Shown here piece by piece: positions 23,964 to 34,500 of a DNA stretch of 38,054 bases (the stretch's first letter is position 1; every line of letters begins with the position of its first letter). The DNA comes from Bacteroidota bacterium (lineage in GTDB: Bacteria; Bacteroidota; Bacteroidia; NS11-12g; UBA955): assembly GCA_947451105.1 (NCBI GenBank), contig CANFXY010000006.1, forward strand, positions 1 through 38,054, read 5' to 3'. The notes below the pieces were generated by a model. The model made no database searches. It was not told the DNA's origin and saw only the letters and a list, made by a program, of their open reading frames with translations. The position numbers were made by a program, and so were the translations under genes.

Positions 23964-26798
23964 TTAGTCGTTTTCTGACAACCATAGATAAATGACATCT
24001 TGTATTCTGGTCCTGTAATTTCCGGTTATTAGTTCTTTGTTTTCTTCAACAGGACAAATACGGTTGCTTAAAAACACAAACACCAAACCATATTTTGGAT
24101 CAGCCCAAGTACAGGTGCCGGTAAAACCTGTGTGGCCAAACATTTGATGACTGCCTAGAGTACTTGCTGGACTCGCTTTTCCTGTGAAATCGGGTTTGTC
24201 AAACCCCAAACCTCTTCGAGAATCTAAATTTTGGTAGGTTGTAAATTTCTTTACCGTGCTCAATTTTAAGTATTCTTTTCCATTGTAAGTGCCACCCTGC
24301 TCCAACATTTGCATCAATGTTGCCAAGTCACCTGCGGTTGAAAAGATACCTGCGTGACCACTCACGCCACCCAACATTGCTGCTGCAGGGTCGTGGACAT
24401 AGCCACAAAGTTCTTGTTGCCTAAATAATCGGTCCAATTGTGTTGGTGCGATATTGTCGGTCTTTTGCTTTTTCCAAGGATTGTAGGTAATGTATTTCAA
24501 ACCCATTGGCTTGTAAAAATGCTCGTCAACATATTGGTCCAAACCTTTTCCTGATACTTTCTCTACAACCAATTGCATCAATAACATGCTTAAGTCACTG
24601 TAACGGTATACTTTTGATTCTAGAGGCGAATCGAATATGCGCTTATATATGGTGTCTTTATTGGCTTTCAACATGAATAGTTTGTCTGCTACTTTAATGC
24701 AAAATGCACTGTCTTCTTTGGCGCAGTATACACTGTCGATGTAAGGCAAGGTTTCTTTGTAAAAAGGAATCCAAGCGGTTAATCCCGCACGGTGTTGGAG
24801 TATTTCTGAAATAACTAAGTTTTCTTTATTGGTTCCCTTGGCTTGAGGCAAATAATGGCCTAAAGTTTTCTGTAAATCAATTTTGCCTTGTTCATAGAGT
24901 TTCATTACAGCAAGGGTAGTAGCCGCAATTTTTGTAACAGAGGCAATGTCATACATGGTGCTGTCATTAACTTTTTTCAACTTGTCGTAATTCAAGTATC
25001 CATAAGAACGGTTGAAAACCGCTTTTCCATCTTTCAATACCAATACCCTGCATCCTGGTGCAGCTTTCTTTTGCATCAACTGCTGAACAATGCCATCAAT
25101 TTCATTTAGTTTATTGGTGTTAATGTTGCTGTTATTGGACTCACTGTTGGTGTAAGCTCTAAGTTTTATTGGCAATTTACCCTTTTGAGGGATTTTACCA
25201 GTTATTAAATTAATGGCAGCTTGATGGTAATATTTTAAGTCTTCATAGGCCGCAACAACGCTTGCATTTTCGGGTAAATATTGTAAAACATAGGGATTGC
25301 AAAATCCCACTACTATTAGTTTCTTTTTACTTGCCAAAAGTTTTATTAAAGCAAAATCATTGTCTGTATAACCGGCCTTTTCTTGTTTCCAAAATTTAGG
25401 CTGGTGCAAACTTAACACAACGGTGGTGTAAGGACCTAACTTGTTGAGCAATCCACCTTGTTTCTCCGCATTGGCATCCTTGTCCATTGAAATAAAATGA
25501 TTGTATCCGTTGGCGCTCAATTCCGTTTTCCATGTAGACTCCAAAAGGTCGCCTACCGTGACGAAAACTGTTTTGTCATTGTCTAACTGAGCAATTGTTT
25601 TTTGAGGATCCCTAATTATTTCAACGGTTGAATTTGCTACGTTTTGAAGCAAGACCTCGTTATTATTGCTGTTCAAGTCCTGCAACAAATGAGCTGTTTC
25701 AATTGGTTTGTAGTGGTCCAATCCGGCAACTTTTTTCCATTTTAAAATTCTTGTGACGCGCTTGTCTAATTCACTTTCACTCACGATTCCTTTTGTAATG
25801 GCATCTTTTATCAATTCAAATGCTTTTGGTACATTTTCACTAAACATTAAGATGTCATTCCCGGCCAAAAATGCTTCAAGTTCTAAAAATCCTGGTTCAT
25901 AATATTTTGAAACACCCTTCATGTTCAAGGCATCTGTAATCACTAAGCCATCAAATTTCATTTTCTGACGAAGTACCGTATCGATGATATATTTTGACAA
26001 TGATGCAGGTCTGTTGGGTCTAGAATCCAATTGCGGAAAGTAAATGTGAGCAACCATGATCGATGGGACCCCTTGTCCTATCAAATATTTAAATGGATAA
26101 AACTCTGAGCTGTCCAATTGCTGGTACGATTTGTCAACCTCAGGCATGTCAAGATGAGAGTCTGTATGAACATCTCCATGTCCAGGGAAATGCTTAGCAC
26201 ATGACAATACATCTTCACTCAGCATTCCCTTGCTAAATGCATCTGCGGTAAAAGAAATTCTTTTCTTGTTGTCTCCAAAAGCCCTGAATCCAATTATCGG
26301 ATTCTTAGGATTGACATTAATGTCTACATCGGGGGCAAAATTCATGTGTATGCCAAGGCGCTTCAAGTCGCGCGCTATGGCTGCACCAATTTCATAGGTT
26401 AAACTGTCTTTTTGTAACGCACCTAGTGTGATTGCATATGGATATTTCTGCGTGTGTTGTAAGCGCATAGCTAAGCCCCATTCAGCATCAATTCCAATCA
26501 TCATAGGTACTTTTGATATGGATTGTAAATAATTGCTGAGATAGGCTTGTTTTAATGGGTCATTTTGAAAAAACACCAAGCCGCCAACATGGTAATTTAA
26601 TACTTGATTTTCCAAATCTAGTGTATGCTGCGCATCCTTATTGCTGTATGCTGCAACCATAAACAACTGTCCAATTTTCTCATCTAAGCTCATTTGCTTG
26701 AGTTGGTACTCATACCAAAATTCAGGCACTTGGGCTTTCAATTTGCAATTGAACAACAAACAAATTGCAAGTGTAAATATCTTAAAGATTTTATTCAA
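23964..26798 (-). CDS. GH3 beta-N-acetylglucosaminidase-type enzyme fused to class C-like beta-lactamase/serine hydrolase
   Basis: This 944-residue exported protein starts at a TTG (26798), giving a clean signal peptide MNKIFKIFTLAICLLF. Residues about 28-370 are a GH3 catalytic domain: KHFPGHGDVHTDSHLD at 202-217 holds the NagZ-like D213-x-H215 acid/base pair, and D289 (TDALNMKG) is the nucleophile. A GH3 C-terminal domain follows to about 550. Residues about 570-944 are a serine beta-lactamase/penicillin-binding domain with S620-V-T-K623, Y733-S-D735 and a later HTG (GHTGFTG). The fusion is known in Bacteroidota and suggests turnover of peptidoglycan or related glycopeptides in the periplasm. 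Actual beta-lactam hydrolysis is uncertain. Confidence 0.92.
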   Translation of the reverse strand: MNKIFKIFTLAICLLFNCKLKAQVPEFWYEYQLKQMSLDEKIGQLFMVAAYSNKDAQHTLDLENQVLNYHVGGLVFFQNDPLKQAYLSNYLQSISKVPMMIGIDAEWGLAMRLQHTQKYPYAITLGALQKDSLTYEIGAAIARDLKRLGIHMNFAPDVDINVNPKNPIIGFRAFGDNKKRISFTADAFSKGMLSEDVLSCAKHFPGHGDVHTDSHLDMPEVDKSYQQLDSSEFYPFKYLIGQGVPSIMVAHIYFPQLDSRPNRPASLSKYIIDTVLRQKMKFDGLVITDALNMKGVSKYYEPGFLELEAFLAGNDILMFSENVPKAFELIKDAITKGIVSESELDKRVTRILKWKKVAGLDHYKPIETAHLLQDLNSNNNEVLLQNVANSTVEIIRDPQKTIAQLDNDKTVFVTVGDLLESTWKTELSANGYNHFISMDKDANAEKQGGLLNKLGPYTTVVLSLHQPKFWKQEKAGYTDNDFALIKLLASKKKLIVVGFCNPYVLQYLPENASVVAAYEDLKYYHQAAINLITGKIPQKGKLPIKLRAYTNSESNNSNINTNKLNEIDGIVQQLMQKKAAPGCRVLVLKDGKAVFNRSYGYLNYDKLKKVNDSTMYDIASVTKIAATTLAVMKLYEQGKIDLQKTLGHYLPQAKGTNKENLVISEILQHRAGLTAWIPFYKETLPYIDSVYCAKEDSAFCIKVADKLFMLKANKDTIYKRIFDSPLESKVYRYSDLSMLLMQLVVEKVSGKGLDQYVDEHFYKPMGLKYITYNPWKKQKTDNIAPTQLDRLFRQQELCGYVHDPAAAMLGGVSGHAGIFSTAGDLATLMQMLEQGGTYNGKEYLKLSTVKKFTTYQNLDSRRGLGFDKPDFTGKASPASTLGSHQMFGHTGFTGTCTWADPKYGLVFVFLSNRICPVEENKELITGNYRTRIQDVIYLWLSEND

Positions 26799-26817
26799 AA
26801 TGGGTAATTATGTGAAA

Positions 26818-27591
26818 CTATCTTTCGAAGTTGGCTTTTCTTTTGTTTAAAAAAGCATCGGTGCCTTCTTTAAAATCCTTGGTGCTAAATGCATGGCCAA
26901 ATTCTTCAATCTCGGTTAAGAAGCCATCCTTGCCCTCTGTGAAATAAGCATTAATGCACTTAATTACTTTGGCAACAGCTAAAGGCGATTTGCTTGAAAT
27001 CTTATTTAAGATCTCATTGCATCTTGGCAATAAATCTTCTATTGGAAGCACCTCATTCACCAAGCCATATTCCATTGCTTCATTTGCTCCAATTACATCA
27101 GCAGTTAGCAACAATTGTGTGGCTTTGCCTTTTCCAATTAATTGAATTAAACGCTGTGTGCCTGCATAACCAGGAGGCAAACCAAGATTTACTTCAGGTT
27201 GGCCAAATTTGGCATTTTCTGAAGCCAAGCGCATGTGACAAGACATAGCCAATTCGCAACCACCACCGAGGGCAAAGCCGTTAACCGCAGCGATTACTGG
27301 TTTGCCAGAGTTTTCAATTGTATTCATTACCTCATGTCCGTCTGCTGACATTTTACGTCCTTGTTCTGAAGTGAAATTTACAAATTCAGATATGTCTGCT
27401 CCGGCTGCAAAAGCCTTTTGACCAGAACCTGTCAATACAATTCCGTGAATTTCTTTATCGGCATTGGCTTCAATAACTGCTTGTTTTATTTCTTGAAGGG
27501 TTTGAATATTTAGCGCATTTAATTTACTTTCTCTATTGATGGTAATCGTGCAAATACCATTTTCGTTGTTGCTTAAAATGTTTTCGTACAT
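26818..27591 (-). CDS. enoyl-CoA hydratase/isomerase family protein
   Basis: A 257-residue crotonase-fold protein: ITINRESKLNALNIQTLQEI, the oxyanion-hole segments KAFAAGADISEF and NGFALGGGCELAMSCHMR, and FGQPEVNLGLPPGYAGTQRL with the catalytic Glu of PEVNLG and the second Glu position occupied by Pro-Gly. It probably hydrates 2-enoyl-CoA in fatty or amino acid breakdown, although crotonases vary. I use the ATG at 27591 rather than the TTG at 27600, since a -7 promoter element covers the latter. It is upstream of, and co-directional with, the GH3 fusion (19 bp). Confidence 0.92.
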   Translation of the reverse strand: MYENILSNNENGICTITINRESKLNALNIQTLQEIKQAVIEANADKEIHGIVLTGSGQKAFAAGADISEFVNFTSEQGRKMSADGHEVMNTIENSGKPVIAAVNGFALGGGCELAMSCHMRLASENAKFGQPEVNLGLPPGYAGTQRLIQLIGKGKATQLLLTADVIGANEAMEYGLVNEVLPIEDLLPRCNEILNKISSKSPLAVAKVIKCINAYFTEGKDGFLTEIEEFGHAFSTKDFKEGTDAFLNKRKANFER

Positions 27592-27597
27592 AATGGG

Positions 27598-27605
27598 CAA
27601 ATTTA
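27598..27605 (-). promoter_or_regulatory. -7 promoter element (TAAATTTG) of the enoyl-CoA hydratase gene
   Basis: The minus strand reads TAAATTTG six bases before the ATG at 27591, a perfect TAnnTTTG match. Transcripts from it would be leaderless or nearly so, and it excludes the TTG at 27600 as a start. No -33 TTG at normal spacing was found. Confidence 0.4.
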
Positions 27606-27737
27606 AATTAAAAATTTAAGATACTTATATGGAGTTTATAGCCAAGGTGTCTAATTAAATAAATACTTCTATTCAGGTCTGTTAGATAATACTATTTGTA
27701 TACCGCTCAATTTAAATTATTTTTGTTGAACTACTCT

Positions 27738-28910
27738 ATGAGAAACCTTTTTCTACTTTTTACTTTTTGTTTTGTCTTTTCGTCAACTGTATGTGCTGAT
27801 ATACCTAAGGATTTAATAAAACGGATACTTAATGCAAATGCTTCGTTTGAACAATACCAAATTAAATACGAAAGAAAATTTAAATATCCCTTAGAAAAAG
27901 ACACCTTATCTGAGCTCTTTAACTCAGTAATTTACAGAACAGATGTAGAATATTATATTGGTTATCAACAAGTCAATTATTTAAAGTCCAATTCACCTAG
28001 AAGTATAATCGCTTCTAATACCAAGGGGATGTATAGGGTCAATTTTAGTAACAATTGCCATTATAAAACCATGTTGGCGGATAATGAAACTTTGTTGATC
28101 AAAAACTTAAATGCGAATGTCTACAAACCTCTATTGTACTCCAAAGCCGATTTGCTAAAGTTTTCAGAAAAAAGCAATGACTCAAAGTACATTTACCTAG
28201 AAAAAACCGATAGCATTAAGGATGCGAAGAAACGTTTTATTTGTGTTGAGAAGACGATTATTTGTATAGACAAACAAACCTATTTACCCGTCTCTGAGGA
28301 GCAATTTTCGGTTGGCAAAACCAACAACCAATACAGTCTTTACAAACTCATAGACTATACTTTGCTAGACAAATTATCATACAAGTCCATTTTAAAAACA
28401 GCTGATTCTTTTATTGCAATTATTAAAACCTTCCCAGATGGGGATTCAATAAAAAATTCTAAAAAAGATTTGTATCAGAAAATAAAGATAGGTGACACCG
28501 TAACGCAAATTATGGCTGTGTTGTTCAGAAAAGCCAATTTTAAATTTCATGAAATAAAGGACTCCATTGTACTACTTGATTTTTTCTACACCACTTGTGC
28601 CCCTTGCATAGCAGCAATTCCTGAGTTAAATAACTTGTATTCAAGTTATAAAAACAAAGGTGTGTTCATTTTTGGTATTAATGCTTTTGAAAACGATTGG
28701 TCTAATATCAATAAATATGTTGCAGGTCATCAAATTTTATACCCAATAATAGAGACAAATAAACAAACTTTATATAATTTTGACGTCACTGGTTTCCCCC
28801 GTTTATTAATTATTAAAAATGGCGTACTGGTGAAAATTGTATATGGTTATACAAAAGGTGTTACAGAAATGCTTAAAACAAATTTAGATCAACTGTTAAT
28901 CAAATCATAG
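27738..28910 (+). CDS. exported TlpA-like thiol-disulfide protein with long N-terminal domain
   Basis: A 390-residue protein from the ATG at 27738, which begins a signal peptide MRNLFLLFTFCFVFSSTVCA; the in-frame TTG at 27696 adds 14 residues of no value. About 240 residues of unrecognised, Lys/Asn/Tyr-rich sequence precede a TlpA/ResA-type thioredoxin domain (SIVLLDFFYTTCAPCIAAIPELNNL) with the CAPC redox site and the cis-Pro loop VTGFPRLLII. This layout (unknown domain plus TlpA) is widespread in Bacteroidota periplasmic proteins. It is one base upstream of the LysE gene, so the two are probably co-transcribed. Its partner is unknown. Confidence 0.85.
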   Translation: MRNLFLLFTFCFVFSSTVCADIPKDLIKRILNANASFEQYQIKYERKFKYPLEKDTLSELFNSVIYRTDVEYYIGYQQVNYLKSNSPRSIIASNTKGMYRVNFSNNCHYKTMLADNETLLIKNLNANVYKPLLYSKADLLKFSEKSNDSKYIYLEKTDSIKDAKKRFICVEKTIICIDKQTYLPVSEEQFSVGKTNNQYSLYKLIDYTLLDKLSYKSILKTADSFIAIIKTFPDGDSIKNSKKDLYQKIKIGDTVTQIMAVLFRKANFKFHEIKDSIVLLDFFYTTCAPCIAAIPELNNLYSSYKNKGVFIFGINAFENDWSNINKYVAGHQILYPIIETNKQTLYNFDVTGFPRLLIIKNGVLVKIVYGYTKGVTEMLKTNLDQLLIKS

Positions 28911-28911
28911 A

Positions 28912-29550
28912 ATGTATTTATTCCCAATTTTAAATGGTATTTGGCAAGGTTTTGTTATCAGTATTTTGCTGTTCGGTCCAGCTTTTTTTAAACTCATTCA
29001 CACCAGTATTCAAGATGGCTTTAAAAAAGGTGTTATGTTGGCTTCAGGTGTTTTTTTAAGCGATTTGTTGGTGGCTATTTTGTGTATTTTAGGTGTGGCG
29101 GACTTTATGCAAAATCCAGCATTTCAGAAAATGTATAGCCTTTGCGGGGCCGTTGTACTTTTCCTTATGGGGGTTAAATATTTTCGCCACCAATACAAAG
29201 CATTTTTGCAATCCTATTCAGCCAGGGTTCCCTCAAGTAAAAGCATTTTAAAAGGATTTTGGTTGAATCTTGTCAACCCATTTACCTTTATTCTTTGGTT
29301 TAATGTCATGGGGTCTATCAGTCTAAAATATGCTGAAGATGCCAATTACAAACTGTTGCTGAGCGTTAATTTAATCACAATCTTACTGGTCCTTTTTCTT
29401 ATGGATGTCCTTAAAGTGTTTCTATCACACTTAATTGGTAAGAAATTGAATGCGAGAATTTTCTTTACCATCAATAAATATTTTGGAGTGCTTTTAATGG
29501 TTATAGGGTCGGTGTTTTTAGCGCGTTTTATTTCACTCATTATCCGCTAA
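28912..29550 (+). CDS. LysE/RhtB-type exporter
   Basis: This 212-residue inner-membrane protein has about six hydrophobic segments and the LysE-family features: GIWQGFVISILLFGPAFFKLI in the first helix, GFKKGVMLASGVFLSDLLVA next, and LKGFWLNLVNPFTFILWFN, where NP-x(2-4)-W is characteristic. Members export amino acids such as lysine or threonine; the substrate cannot be told. It follows the TlpA-like gene by one base and ends 7 bp from the convergent UbiA-like gene. Confidence 0.88.
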   Translation: MYLFPILNGIWQGFVISILLFGPAFFKLIHTSIQDGFKKGVMLASGVFLSDLLVAILCILGVADFMQNPAFQKMYSLCGAVVLFLMGVKYFRHQYKAFLQSYSARVPSSKSILKGFWLNLVNPFTFILWFNVMGSISLKYAEDANYKLLLSVNLITILLVLFLMDVLKVFLSHLIGKKLNARIFFTINKYFGVLLMVIGSVFLARFISLIIR

Positions 29551-29557
29551 ACCTTAT

Positions 29558-30412
29558 CTATAGACTAGAGACAAAGTAAACCAATGCCGATTGCCAAATC
29601 AGCATCCCATCTAAAAATAATTTATAATAATAGGTTTTGTTTTTAATCCTATTCGATAAAATAAACCATAGCATTAGAAAACTTGAGGCTGCATAGGCAA
29701 AGTTGATTTTTAAACTTTCTTTTTGATCGAAATAAAGACCCATTAAAATATTCATCGCCAACAGCAAGGCTATGATAAGAATTTTAATTTGATGGCTTGT
29801 TAAAACATGTGCTAAGGTAACAATTCCATCTTTTTGATCGATCTCTTTGTCTCTCAATTCAAATGGAAGGGTAATGGCGGCAATGAAAAAAAAGCGGGCA
29901 AAAAATAAAGGGCTAATTTCGGCAAAACTTAATTCAATATTTAACATTTCAACTGGGATGTTTAAGGTTAAATACGACCATACAAAAGCCACCATACTGG
30001 TCTTTAAAAAGGGTATCTTCTTAATGTAATTGATATACCTAAACTTTATCAAGAAGGGGAGAGAATATAAAGCCGTGATGCTTGCAACGATTAAAAGTTT
30101 TAAATACAAACTGCTGGGAAGATGTAATAGATTGATGAAAATTCCTGTAATAGAAATCAATATAATTACCCGCGAATCCAAATTGATCACTGTTTTTTTC
30201 ACTTGTTCATTGCTTAAATGAAATTGTTTTTTAATGAGTTTGTGAATGTTGTAGTCCAATAAACAGGCAAAAAAAAGCAAGTATGCATAATGGCTAAATT
30301 CTATCGCTTGATTGAATAAAATAAAGGTCAGACCATACATTGCTAAAGCACCCAAAGCAACTATAAAGTTATATTCAACAAGATAATTTAAGATTGATTT
30401 TAACTTCTGCAA
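29558..30412 (-). CDS. UbiA-like polytopic membrane protein with degenerate first Asp motif
   Basis: A 284-residue protein of about eight or nine membrane helices. The later cytoplasmic motif ELRDKEIDQKDGIVTLA matches the second Asp-rich loop of UbiA prenyltransferases, but the first loop, normally NDxxDxxxD, reads LDYNIHKLIKK. Catalysis by the usual Mg-diphosphate mechanism is therefore doubtful. The start is a TTG at 30412; the first ATG is at residue 20, inside the first helix, and upstream frames give no ATG. It is divergent from asd. Confidence 0.7.
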   Translation of the reverse strand: MQKLKSILNYLVEYNFIVALGALAMYGLTFILFNQAIEFSHYAYLLFFACLLDYNIHKLIKKQFHLSNEQVKKTVINLDSRVIILISITGIFINLLHLPSSLYLKLLIVASITALYSLPFLIKFRYINYIKKIPFLKTSMVAFVWSYLTLNIPVEMLNIELSFAEISPLFFARFFFIAAITLPFELRDKEIDQKDGIVTLAHVLTSHQIKILIIALLLAMNILMGLYFDQKESLKINFAYAASSFLMLWFILSNRIKNKTYYYKLFLDGMLIWQSALVYFVSSL

Positions 30413-30461
30413 ATTGTTTTTGTTGCAAAGTAAAACATAAACATACTTATATGCTTCTATA

Positions 30462-30494
30462 TTTGAGAATATTATTGATTAATAACTAAATTTG
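30462..30494 (+). promoter_or_regulatory. promoter of asd (near-leaderless)
   Basis: TTTG at 30462-30465, 21 bp of spacer, then TAAATTTG at 30487-30494, a full match to the Bacteroidota -33/-7 pattern. The asd ATG at 30499 lies four bases further on, so the mRNA should begin at or next to the start codon. Confidence 0.6.
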
Positions 30495-30498
30495 CACA

Positions 30499-31491
30499 AT
30501 GAAAATCGCTGTAGTTGGTGCCACTGGTTTGGTCGGAACTAAAATGTTAGAAATATTAGAAGAAAGAAACTTCCCATTAACTGAATTAATTCCCGTTGCT
30601 TCAGAAAAATCAATTGGCCAAAAAGTAAGGTATAAAGGCAAAGAATTCTCTGTCGTTGGCATGGAAACAGCGATTTCTATGAAGCCTGATATTGCATTGT
30701 TTTCTGCAGGTGGAAATACCAGTTTGGAATGGGCGCCTCGTTTTGCGGAAGTTGGTACAACCGTTATTGACAATTCTTCAGCATGGAGAATGGATGAAAG
30801 CAAGAAGCTGGTAGTTCCTGAAGTTAATGCGGAGGTGTTGACTAAAAATGATAAAATTATTGCAAACCCTAATTGCAGTACCATACAAATGGTGGTTGCC
30901 CTAAAACCGCTTCATTTGAAATATAAAATTAAAAGGGTAGTGGTTAGCACCTACCAAAGTGTTACAGGAACCGGTAAAAAAGCCGTCGACCAGCTCATGA
31001 ATGAACGCAATGGGATAGACGGGCCTATGGCTTATTCGTATCCGATTGACCTCAATTTAATTCCTCAAATAGATGTATTCACACCCAACGACTACACCAA
31101 GGAGGAAATGAAAATGGTGAATGAAACAAAGAAAATAATGGGAGATGAAAGCATTAAAGTTACTGCAACTGCAGTTCGCGTGCCTGTTATGGGTGGCCAT
31201 AGTGAAAGTTTGAATATTGAATTTGAAAATGATTTTGATGTGCCAGAATTAATTCATTTGTTGCAAAATTCTCCTGGCATCATTGTTCAAAACAACTTGG
31301 CCAATTCCGAATACCCAATGCCAATACATGCGCACAACAAAGATGCTGTTTTTGTCGGTCGAATTAGACGTGATGAATCACAAGAAAAAACCCTTAATTG
31401 CTGGGTAGTTTCAGATAATTTAAGAAAAGGTGCAGCAACAAATGCCGTTCAAATTGCAGAATATTTGATACACCATGGCTTGTTGGCTTAA
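30499..31491 (+). CDS. asd: aspartate-semialdehyde dehydrogenase
   Basis: This 330-residue enzyme reduces aspartyl phosphate to aspartate semialdehyde, feeding lysine/diaminopimelate, threonine and methionine synthesis. The NADP-binding loop GATGLVGTKML is at residues 7-17, the catalytic Cys126 sits in ANPNCSTIQM, and the substrate-binding segment YQSVTGTGKKAVDQL and the RVPVMGGHSES block are present. Length is normal. It is monocistronic as far as seen, with its own promoter and a 65-bp gap before the next gene. Confidence 0.97.
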   Translation: MKIAVVGATGLVGTKMLEILEERNFPLTELIPVASEKSIGQKVRYKGKEFSVVGMETAISMKPDIALFSAGGNTSLEWAPRFAEVGTTVIDNSSAWRMDESKKLVVPEVNAEVLTKNDKIIANPNCSTIQMVVALKPLHLKYKIKRVVVSTYQSVTGTGKKAVDQLMNERNGIDGPMAYSYPIDLNLIPQIDVFTPNDYTKEEMKMVNETKKIMGDESIKVTATAVRVPVMGGHSESLNIEFENDFDVPELIHLLQNSPGIIVQNNLANSEYPMPIHAHNKDAVFVGRIRRDESQEKTLNCWVVSDNLRKGAATNAVQIAEYLIHHGLLA

Positions 31492-31556
31492 TTATTTGTC
31501 ATTTTAAAGCCACCTTTTACCGCATAATAGCGTCTTACTACAAATTTGACTTATTT

Positions 31557-34500
31557 TTGAATATTCGTAGATATATAACCATATTATTTTTTGCGTTCAA
31601 TCTAAGTGCAACAGCCCAATGTATCATAGGGGTAAAAGGCTTGCCTTGCATCAATAATCCTATTGAGTTTCTATCTAATACCCCGGGGGCCACAAACCAT
31701 AATTGGAATTTTAACAACGAGGGTTTTAACAACACCAATTCAAATCCAACTTTTACTTTTGCAACTTTAGGAAGCAAAACAATTACCTATTCCTGTACTT
31801 TGCCCAATGGAAAACCATGCAGCAGTTCCATCACCATTGTTATAAAAGCCCGTCCCAAAATTAAAATCAGGTTGCTAAGCGACTCGGTACAATGTTTTGA
31901 AAATAATATTTTCTGCTTCGTTGACTCCAGTACTTCAGGAGACAATGATTATTGTATAAAATCGATAAAATACTTATTCAGCGATGGGGAGCTCATTACC
32001 AAATATGGTAGCAAAAACAAACCGGTAACCTTGCCATCCAATTTTTGCAAGTCATACCTCGATCCCCAAGGTGCTGTTTACACTTTAACGGTTGAAATCG
32101 AAGATTGTAATGGTTGTATTTACAAACAACAAATGCCTTTTTCAATGAAAGTCGAAATGTTGCCACCAATCTCTGCAATTTTTGATGAAAAGTCTAGCAA
32201 CTGCAATGGAACAGTTAAAGTAAAGTTCACCAACCAAACCCAAATGTCGCAATCAAATGTCACTAAATTTATATGGGACTTTGGCGATGGAAGTAAAGAT
32301 TCTAGCAACTGGGACAGTGTTTTTCATAATTACAGCTCGGGGAATAAATTGACAAAAATATTTTCACCCAAATTAATCATTTACACCGGAAATGGGTGTA
32401 GACGAGAATACAAGATGAAAGATATTGTGGTTTTTAACTTTAAACCGTTCATATCCAAAGACCGCGATTCAATTTGTGTGGGTGAAACCATCAACTATCA
32501 ACTATATCCCCTCGAAATGAAGGAGTATATAAGCGAAATAAAAATTCGATGGGATTTTGATCCAGGAATTGATTTCGCCTACCAAGCCAGCAATTCCTAT
32601 CAAACCGTCGGTCCACACATCGTATCTTGCATGGTTCCTCATGTATGCGGCCCCTACATGCTTTACGATACCATTACCGTTATAGGCCCCAAGGCAGTTA
32701 TTGAACCCGATTGGATAGACCCTTATGAAAGGTACCAATGCCAAGCAAAGGACACTGTGCATGTTGCAGACCATTCAAATTACTACCACAACGACCATAA
32801 TTTCTTAGACGATGATAGTTTATTGAATAAAAAACCAACTCAATTTAAATATGCGTTTAAGTTTGATCCGCGCCTTGGCCGCAATGTCCCTTTAAAGCCT
32901 TTTAATTACGACCGCAACGATGTAAATGTTGAACGGATTTGGGATTTTGACGACCCGTATTGTTTGCCTTGCACCAGCGATAGGAAGGCCAATGTGAACG
33001 TTGGGTTGAACTGCAGATATTCTAGAGATAGTGCAGATTATCATGTCTACACTGATTGGGATTCAGTCTACAACTATCTATACACTAAGGCATATTTCAA
33101 TTTGGCCTATTTTGATCCTGTGGCAAAAACCTGTTCAAATAAAAAAATATGGTACGCCGATTCACTATATGCCGTAACCGACTCGGTTCTTTACTACGCA
33201 GACAATGCCCTTGGATTTAAAGCCAAAGACAGCAGTATATTTAAACATGTCAAACATTTTGTCAAAATAAATGCAGGTTTAAAAGGCAAAGCAGTGTACG
33301 AGCCGTTTTCTGATTTACGGGTTTATATACCTACGGGCTGTTCCATACAAATTGACAAGCAAGATGGTTCCGCTTTTTTACAAGTGAACGGTCCTCAGTT
33401 TTATAATGTCAGCAATTTCCATAGGATTATAACGGGGCAAAACGATTCATGTTATTTTGTATATGGTTTAAAAATCAATAAAGATACCTTGCCTTTAAAT
33501 TGGATAAAAAACTACCATTTAAAAGTTCACAAAGTAAAACTGCCTAACATAAAACCTACTGATAGTATCAATTCTATACTGCACAGGCGCTTGTTTTATC
33601 AAACAGTTCCAAGATGTTTTAAAATTACCCTTTACTTAAGAGATACCGTGCATCCAATGCATTGTGTTAATCAAGCCAGTGCAGCAGTTGCTCTATTGCC
33701 GCCATCAGCAAAGCGATTAAGTATAAATGACCATTATTGCTATGGATATAATTTCAAGGTCCTTGAATTTAATTTAGAGGATACAAAGCCAGGTTGTTTG
33801 TCTCCCAATGTTCAGTTTAATCCAGATTTTATCAAAAATCCTGATGATTGGAATTTACTGAATAATTTGTACTACGGAGACATGAAACGTAATGTTTTTC
33901 AAAACGCAACTGCACCATATAGAGGTTACGCAAAAGAAGGACCGAATGGAGGTTTGTTTTATTGGGTATACAATGACAGCATTTTAGCAAAAAAAAATAT
34001 TCAAGATATTAATGTAGCTTTAATCGTAGGAAATGGATTAAGTCCAAACGAATGTGCGGATACAGTTTACTATAAGAATTTTGCTAGTTTCCCAAGGTTG
34101 TCGCCTGATATTGTATTTGCAAGCAACAACAAATCAGTTGAGCATACGTGTAAAGATACATTTGTATACGTAAGCATTCCAAACGATAGGCCAGATGCTA
34201 ATTTTTTAGCCAATCAATCGAGTTGGTATATTATTGATAACCGCTCTGGCGATACACTTGAACGCATAGATGAAACGTATTTCAAAGTACGCAACCACTA
34301 TAAGTACCCTAATCAAAAAGTTAACTATACTGTCATTGAGAGAAGTAAATTAAACAAGAATCAATTGAGGTTGTTTAAAACAGACACCTTGTTTACTGCA
34401 ATTGTTCACAAATATAAAGCCATTGCTTTGCCAGGTGCTGGATTGAATGGATTGAAAAAGGATATGGCAAGACTCGGATTTGATATCAATGACTTTTCAG

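Noticed and set aside
27691-27700. TACTATTTG upstream of the TlpA-like gene as a -7 element
   Set aside because: One base too long for TAnnTTTG and no -33 TTG at the right spacing; the same string before argS is equally unsupported.
31506-31540. CGTCTTA before the giant T9SS gene as another ECF-type promoter
   Set aside because: The distance from the nearest AAAG is 25 instead of 21 bases and the upstream block does not match.
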